A stretch of DNA of 64,000 nucleotides from Nocardioides limicola (lineage in GTDB: Bacteria; Actinomycetota; Actinomycetes; Propionibacteriales; Nocardioidaceae). A program made the position numbers and the translations under genes. Location: the NCBI RefSeq assembly GCF_016827675.1, contig NZ_JAERJA010000003.1:1-64000 (forward strand). Direction: 5' to 3'. The notes beneath the pieces were generated by a model. It was given only the letters and a program-made list of their open reading frames with translations, was not told where the DNA came from and ran no database searches. This document shows, piece by piece, positions 7,899 to 16,607 of the stretch. The stretch's first letter is position 1. Each line of letters opens with the position of its first letter.

Positions 7899-8813
7899 TC
7901 ACTCCCCTGCCATCTCGGCGAGCTCGGCGAGCACCTCGGTGAGGAACTCGTCGGAGTCGACCACGGTCACCCTGGTGCCCAGCACGTACAGACGGGCCCG
8001 CATCGCAGCCCGGTTGGTGACCGTGTAGGTGAGCTCGACGGTGCCGTCACCGAGCACGCGCTCGCTGCGGGGGCGCTGGAGCCAGCGGATCGCGTCGGGC
8101 ACGAAGTCGGCTGCCATCCGCAAGGTCACGTCGTACGGCGGGTCGACCTCCCAGCGCAGCGGGTGCAGGGTGAGCCGTTCGACGGTCGGCACTCGGCGGG
8201 CGCTGCCGGTTTCGCCGGCCACCACCTCGGCCATCCGGTCCACGACGAAGTTGAGCACCTTGCCGGGGCGATGGTCGACCTCGCCGGTGAAGTACCAGGT
8301 GTAGTTCTGGTGCTTCAACCCGGCCGGGTGCGCGAGTCGTTCCTTGCCCTTGTAGCGGAAGCTCAGCGTGGCGCGCTGCTCGATGGCGCGCACGATGGTG
8401 GCCAGGGCATCACCCACGGGTCGGGCGGCGACCCCGACACCGGTCGAGACGGTGCGGGCGCTGTCGGGGAGGCCGATCTTGTCGACAAGGTCGGCTCGAT
8501 CGGCGATCAGGGCGGCGCGTTGAAGGGCGGCCTGCTGACGTGGGGTGAGCGAGACCCGGAGCCGGTTGTCGCCGGCGATCAATCGGTACCGGCCCTCAGA
8601 CCCGGTGCCGCCGATGTTGTCGATCTGCCACCCGTGGTTGCGCAGATGCTTCAGATCTCGGCCGAGCTGGTCGTCGGCGTGGTCGCCGTCGAAGCCGGCG
8701 ACCCGCTGCAGTTCCTTGCCCGAGACCCCCTGGTGCGGGGAAGCGCTGAGAACGCCGAGGACGCGCACCAGCCGCTCCATCGCTGCTCGTTTGCTCGCAT
8801 CCCCACCCGCCAC
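7899..8813 (-). CDS. WYL-domain transcriptional regulator, PafB-like
   Basis: Partner of the gene at 6931-7896. From the GTG at 8813 it has 304 residues: an N-terminal ASKRAAMERLVRVLGVL helix that matches the SKVERLVN opening of PafB proteins, a winged helix (SGKELQRVAGF ... DLKHLRNHGW), a WYL domain (TLSFRYKGKERLAHPAGLK ... WYFTGEV) and a C-terminal extension. An internal ATG at 8780 is an alternative start; neither has a strong ribosome binding site. WYL pairs act as one heteromeric transcription factor whose WYL domain senses a ligand, in PafBC probably single-stranded nucleic acid. Confidence 0.72.
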   Translation of the reverse strand: MAGGDASKRAAMERLVRVLGVLSASPHQGVSGKELQRVAGFDGDHADDQLGRDLKHLRNHGWQIDNIGGTGSEGRYRLIAGDNRLRVSLTPRQQAALQRAALIADRADLVDKIGLPDSARTVSTGVGVAARPVGDALATIVRAIEQRATLSFRYKGKERLAHPAGLKHQNYTWYFTGEVDHRPGKVLNFVVDRMAEVVAGETGSARRVPTVERLTLHPLRWEVDPPYDVTLRMAADFVPDAIRWLQRPRSERVLGDGTVELTYTVTNRAAMRARLYVLGTRVTVVDSDEFLTEVLAELAEMAGE

Positions 8814-9021
8814 GCGGGTCAGTCTGCCCGATCGGCGGCGTGGGGTGGTCGGAGTTGGTGAATCCGGCCTGGGTGGTCGTGTGTGTCGAGCAGATAGGTC
8901 ACCGATGTGCTGGGCCCGCCAGTTGGCGGGGAACGGGCCGGTGGTTCCCGCCACCAGAAGGGTTCCGTGGTGGTGGGTCGTGGCCGAGAGTGGAGGTCAC
9001 CCGTTCACGAAGGAGTGACGC

Positions 9022-10026
9022 ATGTCCAAGACGCCTACCGGCCGGATCTTCGCCGACACACCCGTCCGACCGCCGTTCGATCCTGAGCTCGCACCGGTGC
9101 TTGAGGTCCTGCAACAGATGGTTCCTCCCCTCTCCGACGACGTCCTCCCGGGGGTGCGACAGGGGTTTGCCGAGGGCTTCCCCGGGGTCGAGCCGGCGGA
9201 CCTGAGCGCAGGTGGCGCGGTCAGGGTGGAGGAGCGCCAGGTGCCAGGGCCGGCGGGTGCACCGGACATCACGCTGCTGATCCTGAGCCCCGCGGAGGAG
9301 GCAGGTCCGCGGCCGGTGATCTACTACATCCACGGGGGCGGCATGGTGCTCGGTGACCATCGGCTCGGCGTCGACGTACTGCTGCCGTACGTCGCCGAGG
9401 GAAGCGCCGTGGTCGTGTCCGTCGACTACCGCCTTGCTCCCGAGCACCCCGATCCGGCGTTGGTGGAGGACTGCTACGCGGGGCTGGTCTGGACGGCGAA
9501 GAACGCCGCCGACCTCGGCATCGATCGACAGCGACTGATCATCGCCGGCACCAGCGCTGGTGGCGGGCTAGCGGCCGGTACGGCGCTGCTCGCGCGGGAC
9601 CGGGCCTTCCCGACGCTGAGCCATCAGGTGCTCGTCTGCCCCATGCTCGATGACCGCTTCGAGACCCACAGCAGCCGGATGCTCGACGGGGAGGGGGTGT
9701 GGGACCGTGGCGACAACCTGTTCGGTTGGACGGCCCTGCTGGGTGAGCGGCGGGGCGGGCCGGACGTGTCGCCGTACGCCGCGCCAGCGCGCGCCGAAGA
9801 CCTCACCGGCCTGCCGCGCACCTACATCGACACCGGCTCAGTGGAGTCGTTCCGTGACGAGGTGTTGAGCTACGCCAGCAGACTGTCCGAGGCGGGCGTC
9901 AGCGTCGATCTGCACATGTGGGGCGGCGGCTTCCACGGGTTCGACCTGATGGCACCGCATGCGGCGGTGTCCGGCGCCTCGATCGCGACTCGTGATGAGT
10001 TCATCCGGCGCGCACTCGAGAGCTGA
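9022..10026 (+). CDS. alpha/beta hydrolase of the hormone-sensitive-lipase family
   Basis: Carboxylesterase-type enzyme of 334 residues. The HGGG oxyanion motif (YYIHGGGMVLG, near residue 107) and the GTSAGG nucleophile elbow (near 178) are those of family IV (HSL) esterases. The catalytic Asp is probably in YIDTGSVESFRDE and the His in GGFHGFDLM. It should hydrolyse acyl esters in the cytoplasm; the substrate is unknown. The ATG follows AAGGAG by seven bases. It is separated by only 51 bases from the downstream PucR-like regulator on the same strand, which may respond to its substrate or product. Confidence 0.85.
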   Translation: MSKTPTGRIFADTPVRPPFDPELAPVLEVLQQMVPPLSDDVLPGVRQGFAEGFPGVEPADLSAGGAVRVEERQVPGPAGAPDITLLILSPAEEAGPRPVIYYIHGGGMVLGDHRLGVDVLLPYVAEGSAVVVSVDYRLAPEHPDPALVEDCYAGLVWTAKNAADLGIDRQRLIIAGTSAGGGLAAGTALLARDRAFPTLSHQVLVCPMLDDRFETHSSRMLDGEGVWDRGDNLFGWTALLGERRGGPDVSPYAAPARAEDLTGLPRTYIDTGSVESFRDEVLSYASRLSEAGVSVDLHMWGGGFHGFDLMAPHAAVSGASIATRDEFIRRALES

Positions 10027-10077
10027 GCATCCTGACCGATCCTCCGCTGGTGAGCGATACTGGTCCGGGAGGTTCAC

Positions 10078-11100
10078 GTGCGAGATCTCATCGGCAAGCT
10101 TGAGGTTGTGGACGACGACACGGCCAGTGCTCTGCGCGTGATCGATCACTTCGATCATCTGCTCGAGGAGCGTGCGTCGAAGGCGGCAGTGGTCAGGGCC
10201 GTAGCGGTGATGGCCGGTTGCCCAGCTGGCCTGCACGATGCCGCTCACGCGCTCACTCGGCGGTTCGCGCCGAGCGGACGAGCACTCCCCATCGCACCCA
10301 CCGACACGTGGCGACACGAGCCGATCCCTGGGCACCCCGGCTCATGGCTGTGGCTGGAGAGAACCGGCCCCGATGGACCGCTCGATGCGCTCATCGTTGA
10401 GCGTGCGGCTCGGGCGCTGCAGGCGCTCGCAGGGGACACGGCCGATCGCTCGACCATGGGGATGGTCAGGATCGCGTGCGACCTGAACGCTTCCGACGAC
10501 GATCGACGCGATGCCGTCATGCGACTGGGGCTCCTTGGCCCGGTGACAGTGGTCGTCAGCAGGTCCATGGATCTGCAAGCGTCATTGAGGACCGCCTTCG
10601 GATCGGACCGCGTCGCACTCCTTCCGGGGACACCCACCGTCCCCGAGGGTATCCGTGCCGGCGTGTCTGTCGCACCGGAGCCTCTGGAGTTGCCGACCGC
10701 GCTCGAGCAGGCGCGGGTAGCGCTCCGGGTGGCAGACGAGGTGGACGGTTCTGCTCCCTCGTTGGTCACATACGAGGGCCTCGGGGCACTCGCGTGCGTT
10801 GTCGAACGGTTCACGCCGGAGGAGGCGGCCATGGTCGAGGACGTTCGACGCATCGACAACCTGCTCGCCGGCCATCCGTGGGTGATCCAAACCCTCCAGG
10901 CTGTGCTCGACCAGACGAGCCTGCGGCAGTCCGCGACCATGCTCCACCTGCACCATTCCACTCTCCAAGAACGGTTGACCTGGCTGAGCGCGGAACTCGG
11001 CTACTCGCCCTTGAAGGCCCGAGGGCGAACACGTGCTGGGGTGGCAGTGCTGCTCTGGCGGATCGCTCACTGCCGTGAGGAGCCCCCTCAGCCGCAGTGA
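10078..11100 (+). CDS. PucR-like helix-turn-helix regulator
   Basis: Protein of 340 residues starting at a GTG with GGGAGG five bases upstream. The C-terminal 60 residues (SLRQSATMLHLHHSTLQERL, then AELGYSPLKARGRTRAG) have the pattern of the PucR C-terminal HTH, in which the recognition helix carries H-x-S/N-T-x-x-x-R. The middle (about 125-260) could be a degenerate GGDEF-like or sensor segment as in PucR/CdaR regulators. It probably controls the adjacent esterase gene or itself. The effector is unknown. Confidence 0.65.
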   Translation: MRDLIGKLEVVDDDTASALRVIDHFDHLLEERASKAAVVRAVAVMAGCPAGLHDAAHALTRRFAPSGRALPIAPTDTWRHEPIPGHPGSWLWLERTGPDGPLDALIVERAARALQALAGDTADRSTMGMVRIACDLNASDDDRRDAVMRLGLLGPVTVVVSRSMDLQASLRTAFGSDRVALLPGTPTVPEGIRAGVSVAPEPLELPTALEQARVALRVADEVDGSAPSLVTYEGLGALACVVERFTPEEAAMVEDVRRIDNLLAGHPWVIQTLQAVLDQTSLRQSATMLHLHHSTLQERLTWLSAELGYSPLKARGRTRAGVAVLLWRIAHCREEPPQPQ

Positions 11101-11153
11101 GTCAGACGAGACCGTGACAAAGACTTGCCAGAGCATCCAACCGGCATCGACGA

Positions 11154-12542
11154 TCAGTCGGCCATGAACTGCTCGCCGATGATGTCGCCAGCGGTGTTGG
11201 TGAGCAGGGTGACGTTGGCGGTGCCGCGGGGAGTGACCACCCTGGCCAGTCCGTGTGGGGTCCGCCACCGGTACACACCCAGCCCCAACTGGTCCAGGCG
11301 ATACCCCAGATGTGTCTTGGCCCGGTGATGTCGCCGTGTCAACGGCGAGTCGTTGTGGTCGCCGGTCTGCCCGGGTGGACCATGCCCGTCATAAGGGACC
11401 GGATGGTCGTGATCGACCCGGACTCCGGGCAGGCTGCTCGAGTGCGGGAACACATCACCACAGGTCCGCAGTTCGGTACGCCGCTTCACCACTGTCGGAT
11501 GCTCGTACCCATTGACTGCGTGCGTCTGGTTCAGATCGATCACCGGCGCCACCACGACGTCCCGACGCCCCAGCAGGTCAGCCACCTGGCCGGCCAGCAT
11601 CGGACCGAACCCCTCCACCCGCGCCACCGAATCAGACAGACCCGTGACGGCGTCGGCAGACAGATGCACATAGATCATCGCCCGACCCCGAGGCCGCGAG
11701 GCCCGCTTCCCGTCAGCGTCGGCGCGTTCATCGGGGTGTTCATCGATTCCGTCCAGGAACGCCAACGCCTCCGCGGGCCGCCCCAACAACCCCATCGCAT
11801 CAGCCCGCAACTGATCCATCGACGGCGCCACGTCGTAGTGGCCGTGGACAGCCAACGCCTGCGCCAACTCCTCCACCGCAGCGAAGAACTCCACCGCCTC
11901 GGCCTCATCGAGCCGACCCACCACCGACCGGACCCCCGCCGTCGACTCCACCTCATCGACCGCATCCCCTGGACGCGGCCGCGACAACCACACCCCACGC
12001 CTGACCCGGTTCGCCGCGATCCGCTCCTCATGCGCGACCCGGTCGGCCTCGATCACCTTCGCCTCCGCGATCACCAGGATCCGCGACGGCGACTCCGCCA
12101 ACGCTGCCGCCACAGCCGCATCCACGATCGCGACCGCCTTCAGCGACAGCTGCCGCGACATCCGCGCCACCCGACACCCGACCCAGACCTCACATCGCAA
12201 CGCCTGCAATCCCGCCCACACCCGCGGCAACCGATGCCGCAGGTCCAACGCATCCGCGGTCAGGTTCTGCGTCGCCACCACCCCAGCCCCACGAGCCACC
12301 GCGATCTCAGCGAAACACAGATCGTTGACCCCTGGCGTGCCCTCACCCCCCACCGTGACCAGCACCGGACCACCCCGACCACCCGCCAATGCACCGGGCT
12401 CGGCCTGCGGGTCACCCGAATGCACATCGGCCCACGCCAACAGACGCCTCAGATCGTCGACATCGCCCTGCCGCCTGGCCACCACCCCCGCCTGCGCGCA
12501 CGCAAGGATCTCGCGCTTCTCACAGGGTCCCGAGCCGGCCAT
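11154..12542 (-). CDS. DUF222 / 13E12-family HNH endonuclease
   Basis: A 462-residue member of the DUF222 plus HNH family, which in mycobacteria is known as the 13E12 repeat family. DUF222 covers roughly residues 60-350. The C-terminal HNH module is seen as CGDVFPHSSS, RVDHDHPVPY and TRRHHRAKTHLGY; the usual second Cys pair is not intact, so nuclease activity is uncertain. The ATG at 12542 sits about where transcription from the SOS-type promoter at 12551-12579 should begin, so the mRNA may be leaderless. Induction by DNA damage through LexA is predicted from the operator. Such genes are often multicopy and mobile. Confidence 0.85.
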   Translation of the reverse strand: MAGSGPCEKREILACAQAGVVARRQGDVDDLRRLLAWADVHSGDPQAEPGALAGGRGGPVLVTVGGEGTPGVNDLCFAEIAVARGAGVVATQNLTADALDLRHRLPRVWAGLQALRCEVWVGCRVARMSRQLSLKAVAIVDAAVAAALAESPSRILVIAEAKVIEADRVAHEERIAANRVRRGVWLSRPRPGDAVDEVESTAGVRSVVGRLDEAEAVEFFAAVEELAQALAVHGHYDVAPSMDQLRADAMGLLGRPAEALAFLDGIDEHPDERADADGKRASRPRGRAMIYVHLSADAVTGLSDSVARVEGFGPMLAGQVADLLGRRDVVVAPVIDLNQTHAVNGYEHPTVVKRRTELRTCGDVFPHSSSLPGVRVDHDHPVPYDGHGPPGQTGDHNDSPLTRRHHRAKTHLGYRLDQLGLGVYRWRTPHGLARVVTPRGTANVTLLTNTAGDIIGEQFMAD

Positions 12543-12550
12543 ACCCCCGT

Positions 12551-12579
12551 ATTGTATCGAACGTATGTTCGAGAGTCAA
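12551..12579 (-). promoter_or_regulatory. near-consensus sigma70-type promoter with LexA (SOS) box in its spacer
   Basis: On the minus strand a -35 TTGACT (12579-12574) and a -10 TACAAT (12556-12551) are separated by exactly 17 bases. The spacer contains TCGAAC-ATAC-GTTCGA (12572-12557), a perfect match to the actinobacterial SOS box TCGAAC-N4-GTTCGA. LexA bound here would block RNA polymerase directly. The predicted start of transcription (about 12543-12545) is practically the ATG of the DUF222/HNH gene. Confidence 0.9.
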
Positions 12580-12630
12580 GGGTTTCTGGACACCAAGTTT
12601 GCGCCCGGCTCGAGGGAGACCTGTGGATGA

Positions 12631-12658
12631 ACCCGAGGTACTCCCCTCGGCCTCGGGT
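12631..12658. other. hairpin upstream of the WXG100-like operon
   Basis: A perfect 8-bp stem (ACCCGAGG at 12631-12638, CCTCGGGT at 12651-12658) with a 12-base loop lies between the divergent DUF222 gene and the operon starting at 12714. There is no T-tract, so it is not a standard terminator. It may be an operator or a leader structure. Confidence 0.35.
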
Positions 12659-12713
12659 AGCGTGATCCGCGACCAAGGGCCGCTCGCTGGCCCACCTACT
12701 CTCGGGGGTTGTT

Positions 12714-13181
12714 GTGTCGGGTTTCGAGGTTCAGCCGTACAACGTCTGGAAGGCCGGACGTGTGCATCTGATGGACATCGCTGGGACGTACCATGCGGCT
12801 CTCCTGCACAGCAATGCGGCGTGTGCGTCACCTCCAGCGTTACGCGGCCCGTATGGGCATGGTTCCGCGATGAGTGAGGAGTTCACCCAATTGGGGATGG
12901 ACCTCAACGACTGGTTGCGCACCTCGATGCAGCGGCTCACCGAGACCGCCGAAGCCCTCGGGGCCACGGCCGAGGACTACGCGGACACCGACGCGGCTGT
13001 GGTCAACGACTTCGACCGGCGTCACGAGAGTTACGCACACCACGCACTCGACCCGCGCCCTGCCCCGGTACTCCCCCCAGCGCCGCAGCCGGTCACCCTG
13101 GCCGAGGAGGCCCAGCGCCGGATCGAGGAGTACGCCGAGTCTGACGGCGTACTGGACGAGTTCGGGAGGCGGCTGCGATGA
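12714..13181 (+). CDS. WXG100/EspC-like small secretion-associated protein
   Basis: A 155-residue, mostly helical protein starting at a GTG behind a GGGGG tract. The layout (FEVQPYNVW near the start, a long helix, then a second helix ending TAEDYADTDAAVVNDF) resembles EspC/DUF2580 and WXG100-type partners of actinobacterial type VII secretion, where a YxxTD-like end of the second helix is common. The C-terminus is proline-rich, then has a charged helix (AEEAQRRIEEYAE). It opens a three-gene operon with the unknown protein at 13225 and the lipoprotein at 14346. No secretion machinery gene is present in the window. Confidence 0.6.
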   Translation: MSGFEVQPYNVWKAGRVHLMDIAGTYHAALLHSNAACASPPALRGPYGHGSAMSEEFTQLGMDLNDWLRTSMQRLTETAEALGATAEDYADTDAAVVNDFDRRHESYAHHALDPRPAPVLPPAPQPVTLAEEAQRRIEEYAESDGVLDEFGRRLR

Positions 13182-13224
13182 GTGATCATCTGGCATGCTG
13201 CGGCGATTCCCTGAAGGTCGACCG

Positions 13225-14349
13225 ATGGACGTCCTGAGCAGCTACGCGTCGCACTTCCCCGGTGAGCTCTCCTACAACTCCGCGGTGACCCGTGCCCGTG
13301 CCGACCTCGAGGAAGCATTGGCCGCCTCCTGGGTCAGCCGGACCTTCGAGGTGGTGCGCCGATCGCCGGTGCCGGATCCCTTTGTCACCTACACCGCTCA
13401 CAAGCAAGGTGCGATTTCACCCGTCAGCGGATACGGGTCCTACATGGTGCCGTACCGCTGGGATGGGCACGACGGACTTCCGAACCTGACTCCGTGGGAG
13501 CACTGCCGCTTCTTCCAGCATTTCACCTCGGGCGGGGCGCCGCTTGCCTATCGATCGGTGACGTGCCAGTGCAACTTCGGCGAGGTGCTGACCAAGGCCG
13601 AGGAACTCGCACGCCTCACCTCCCATGAGCTCACCCGCACGTTGCCGGTCTATCCCGAAGAGTCAGTCTCGCGCTTGGACAGTGTGATCGAGTCCTATGC
13701 CCGCCTTGCCGCGACTCTGGGAGCGAGTGTCGGTGAGTCGTCGGGCGACAGCCTGATCAGCATTGAGTTCGCCGAGATCGGCCAACTCACCGATCGTTGG
13801 GTGAACGGGGATTCGGTGGCAGGGGCCGCCTTCAAGAACAACTTCCTCATTCCCGCCAGACTCAACCACATCCACCTGCGCAACATCGCCATCCACCTGC
13901 ACTACCTCGCCGTCGCGAAGCGGGTCCAGGTGATCAGTTCACGGCTGAACGTCCTGTCGATCCTGCACGCCGCGATCACTGCCGCCGGCGAGACGAGTCA
14001 GGCGACCGCCATGGTGGAGGACATGGATCTGCGGAAGCTGATCGGGCTCGCGGCCAACGCCATGAGCTCGCCCCCCACCGAGGTCATGAGCCTGATCAGC
14101 ACAACCCTCGGATTAGTTGAGAGTGGGGAGACTCTCAAGCAATCCACCACGCAGATCCTCACCTACGACGTCCCTGAACACGATCCGAATCAGATCGCTC
14201 ATGCACTCGCCACGGATCTCTCGGCTGCCGGCGCTCACGCGGATGACGCCGAACAGGGGATAGCTGCACGGATGGCTCAAGTCATCGAACTTGTCGAATC
14301 ACTCTCGGCCAGCGACCTCACCGTCCCTCACATGGGGGCGCGTCAATGA
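13225..14349 (+). CDS. hypothetical protein in a WXG100-like operon
   Basis: A 374-residue soluble protein of unrecognised family. The ATG at 13225 has GAAGG six bases upstream; an ATG at 13195 would add ten residues but lacks a site. The N-terminal 120 residues contain aromatic patches (SGYGSYMVPYRWDGHDG, TPWEHCRFFQHF) and a CQCNF motif; the rest is largely helical. It starts 43 bases after the EspC-like gene and overlaps the lipoprotein gene by four bases. It could be a substrate or a partner of the small secretion-associated protein, but this rests on context only. Confidence 0.6.
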   Translation: MDVLSSYASHFPGELSYNSAVTRARADLEEALAASWVSRTFEVVRRSPVPDPFVTYTAHKQGAISPVSGYGSYMVPYRWDGHDGLPNLTPWEHCRFFQHFTSGGAPLAYRSVTCQCNFGEVLTKAEELARLTSHELTRTLPVYPEESVSRLDSVIESYARLAATLGASVGESSGDSLISIEFAEIGQLTDRWVNGDSVAGAAFKNNFLIPARLNHIHLRNIAIHLHYLAVAKRVQVISSRLNVLSILHAAITAAGETSQATAMVEDMDLRKLIGLAANAMSSPPTEVMSLISTTLGLVESGETLKQSTTQILTYDVPEHDPNQIAHALATDLSAAGAHADDAEQGIAARMAQVIELVESLSASDLTVPHMGARQ

Positions 14350-15008
14350 CGGCCCTCCGTCCGCTCATCGCCGTACTTTTCGGGCTCATCCCGCTGCTGT
14401 TGAGCGGCTGCTACACCTCGAGCACTTCCGTTCCCCCACCCCCTCAGTTCAAGCGGTCCTTCGATGACTACTGCTCTCAAACCCGTCTCGCGGAGATCGC
14501 CGATCTAGTGCTCACGTTTGACGGGGCGGTCGAAGTCGAACAATCCGCGTGGCCCGGTCCGGTCCGTTGTAGCGAACCGTGGGGCGACCAGGCCTTGCGG
14601 CAGCACGGAGCAGAGTTCCAAGTCGAGGCAAGCCTTGCAACTCCGGGACGGCCGATGCGGTGGTTTGAGCCAAAGCTTCGCTTCGACCCTGGCCCGCGAG
14701 CAGAAAGAATCTGGTTCACCGACGGCGAGAAGATCGAGCTCGCTGGCTGGGACCGGGCTCGACTGTCCAGCGTATCGACGATCGACGGCAGCCAACGTGA
14801 AGTCAGCCTCGCGGCTCGACTTGCTGACCTCGATGTCAACGTGTGGATCAGGCTCGTACATCCCGACCACACCTGGACCAGGAAGTACGGGCCCCCGCGA
14901 GCCACCTACGACGACGGCTTCCAGCAGCGGGTCGTCGACTTCGCCATCGGCGTCGCCGAGGACCTCCGCGAAGCCCTCCGCATCCCCGAGGATGACCTCG
15001 CCGACTAG
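14346..15008 (+). CDS. lipoprotein of unknown function
   Basis: A 220-residue predicted lipoprotein: hydrophobic leader with lipobox LLSGC at residues 19-23, then a Pro-rich linker (SVPPPPQ) and a folded domain of about 180 residues. The start overlaps the stop of the preceding gene (ATGA), so translation is coupled. As third gene of the operon it probably places a product at the outer membrane face next to the other two proteins. Its 3' end faces the last gene of the membrane-paralogue array 22 bases away. Confidence 0.7.
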   Translation: MTALRPLIAVLFGLIPLLLSGCYTSSTSVPPPPQFKRSFDDYCSQTRLAEIADLVLTFDGAVEVEQSAWPGPVRCSEPWGDQALRQHGAEFQVEASLATPGRPMRWFEPKLRFDPGPRAERIWFTDGEKIELAGWDRARLSSVSTIDGSQREVSLAARLADLDVNVWIRLVHPDHTWTRKYGPPRATYDDGFQQRVVDFAIGVAEDLREALRIPEDDLAD

Positions 15009-15030
15009 GACAGTCCGGGCTCGTGTCCCT

Positions 15031-15789
15031 TCACGATTGTTGGCTCGTCTCGTGGTCGCCACGCAACAACGCCACCGCAGGGCCCAGTAGATACTCCGCC
15101 CGCCGCTCCGGCGCCAACCGAGCCAACGTCTCCATCACCTCCGCCACCACCCCCGGACGGTCATAGGTGAAGTCATACAAGAAGATCGACCCCTCACCCG
15201 GACGCCCGTACAACGGCACCACCCCCCGCACCCGCCGCCACGAATACGACGACGCACCCGGAACCCCCACAACCCGCAGACCCGCAGGAGACTCCTCCAC
15301 CCGCACCGCCACCAACTCATCCCACCCCAACTCAGCATCAAAGATGTCCCCACGCACCCGCACCCCCGCCGGCGACAACACCGTGCACGGACGCCGCACC
15401 AAGGCCATCGAGCCGTACCAGGCCAATGCGAGAGCGGCGACTGCCGCGACGACTGCCCCGCTCCGGTACACAAGATTCGTGGAGATCTGAAGCACCGCGA
15501 CATTGGCCACTGCACCGGAGATGCCACTGGGAACGCAAGCAACCTGCATCCGGCGTTGGTGCCTCAGCACCAACTTGTCGCCGACCACCTCCAGCCGGCG
15601 ACGCGCCCGACTGTCTCCCGACCGGAGACTGCCAGCGAGAGCAATCGGTGCTGCCACGCCCACGACGGAAGCCAATAGGACGACGAGCCACAACTGGCCA
15701 TCCGAGCTGGCGTACCTATATCCAAAGAGCGCCACGCCTGCCGCGGCACCGGCCGTGCCTATCCAGAGCCATCGCACCCACGGCTTCAC
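15031..15789 (-). CDS. membrane/PH-like paralogue, fourth gene of array
   Basis: A 252-residue protein starting at GTG 15789 (VKPW), with a purine-rich GGGAGGGGG site upstream. The N-terminal half has four hydrophobic segments in two pairs flanking a basic, strand-rich stretch; this half shares little with the other three copies. The C-terminal 117 residues, from RRPCTVLSPAGVRVRGD on, are nearly identical in all four. That constant part resembles bacterial PH-like domains (SPAGVRVRG ... WDELVAVRVEES). The gene is the last of a five-gene minus-strand operon. Function unknown; a membrane partner or immunity-type role for the upstream secretion-like protein is one idea. Confidence 0.7.
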   Translation of the reverse strand: MKPWVRWLWIGTAGAAAGVALFGYRYASSDGQLWLVVLLASVVGVAAPIALAGSLRSGDSRARRRLEVVGDKLVLRHQRRMQVACVPSGISGAVANVAVLQISTNLVYRSGAVVAAVAALALAWYGSMALVRRPCTVLSPAGVRVRGDIFDAELGWDELVAVRVEESPAGLRVVGVPGASSYSWRRVRGVVPLYGRPGEGSIFLYDFTYDRPGVVAEVMETLARLAPERRAEYLLGPAVALLRGDHETSQQS

Positions 15790-15833
15790 GAAAGTCCCCC
15801 TCCCAACCCGACGAACTCCACCGCCCACACGAT

Positions 15834-16607
15834 TCAGGACTCCCGGATCGTCTCGTGGTCGCCACGCAACAACGCCACCGCAGGGCCCAGTAGATACTCC
15901 GCCCGCCGCTCCGGCGCCAACCGAGCCAACGTCTCCATCACCTCCGCCACCACCCCCGGACGGTCATAGGTGAAGTCATACAAGAAGATCGACCCCTCAC
16001 CCGGACGCCCGTACAACGGCACCACCCCCCGCACCCGCCGCCACAAATACGACGACGCACCCGGAACCCCCACAACCCGCACACCCGCAGGAGACTCCTC
16101 CACCCGCACCCCGACCAACTCATCCCACCCCAACTCAGCATCAAGGATGTCCCCACGCACCCGCACCCCCGCCGGCGACAACACCGTGCACGGGCGCCGC
16201 AACACTGCGATACACAGACTGATCATGGCCGCCGGAGTCAGCAGTAGGACCATCCAGGCACCCACGATAAAGATCGGATTCGTCGTATCGAGCGCGATGG
16301 CGAGAGCTCCGGCCCACATGAAGAGCACAGAGGCCACCCCCGCCGCATGGGTCGCCCTTCTGTGCCTCACCACAATGTCTTCACCGATAACCACCACCCG
16401 TCGATACGTCCGCGATGATCGACCTTCCACGCTGCCTGCGATAGCAAAAGGCAAGGCCATCCCCGTGAATGACGACGTGGCCACGAGCAGAGAGAGCTCA
16501 CCCACACCCAGAAACGCGAACAGGCCAGTGAGCCCCAGCCCGACCACGGCGCACCCCCAGGCCCAGAGGGTCCTCGATCTCGCCTCCGCCTCCATCGAGC
16601 CTGTCAT
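15834..16607 (-). CDS. membrane/PH-like paralogue, third gene of array
   Basis: A 257-residue member of the four-copy family. It starts at an ATG that overlaps the stop of the second copy by four bases. Two hydrophobic pairs occupy the N-terminal half, and the constant C-terminal PH-like part begins at RRPCTVLSPAGVRVRGD. Small changes from the other copies are visible in the constant part (DILDAELGWDELVGVRV). The intergenic DNA that follows it (about 15800-15847) is nearly the same as that after the first copy, which suggests that a two-gene unit was duplicated. Confidence 0.7.
   Translation of the reverse strand: MTGSMEAEARSRTLWAWGCAVVGLGLTGLFAFLGVGELSLLVATSSFTGMALPFAIAGSVEGRSSRTYRRVVVIGEDIVVRHRRATHAAGVASVLFMWAGALAIALDTTNPIFIVGAWMVLLLTPAAMISLCIAVLRRPCTVLSPAGVRVRGDILDAELGWDELVGVRVEESPAGVRVVGVPGASSYLWRRVRGVVPLYGRPGEGSIFLYDFTYDRPGVVAEVMETLARLAPERRAEYLLGPAVALLRGDHETIRES

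Noticed and set aside
8900..8990. GC-rich hairpins between the WYL pair and the esterase as terminators
   Set aside because: No T-tract and both neighbouring genes start here rather than end; chance stems are common at this GC content.
11253..12665. 470-codon open frame opposite the DUF222/HNH gene
   Set aside because: Arg/His/Pro-rich antisense frame; the minus strand has the recognised family and an excellent promoter.
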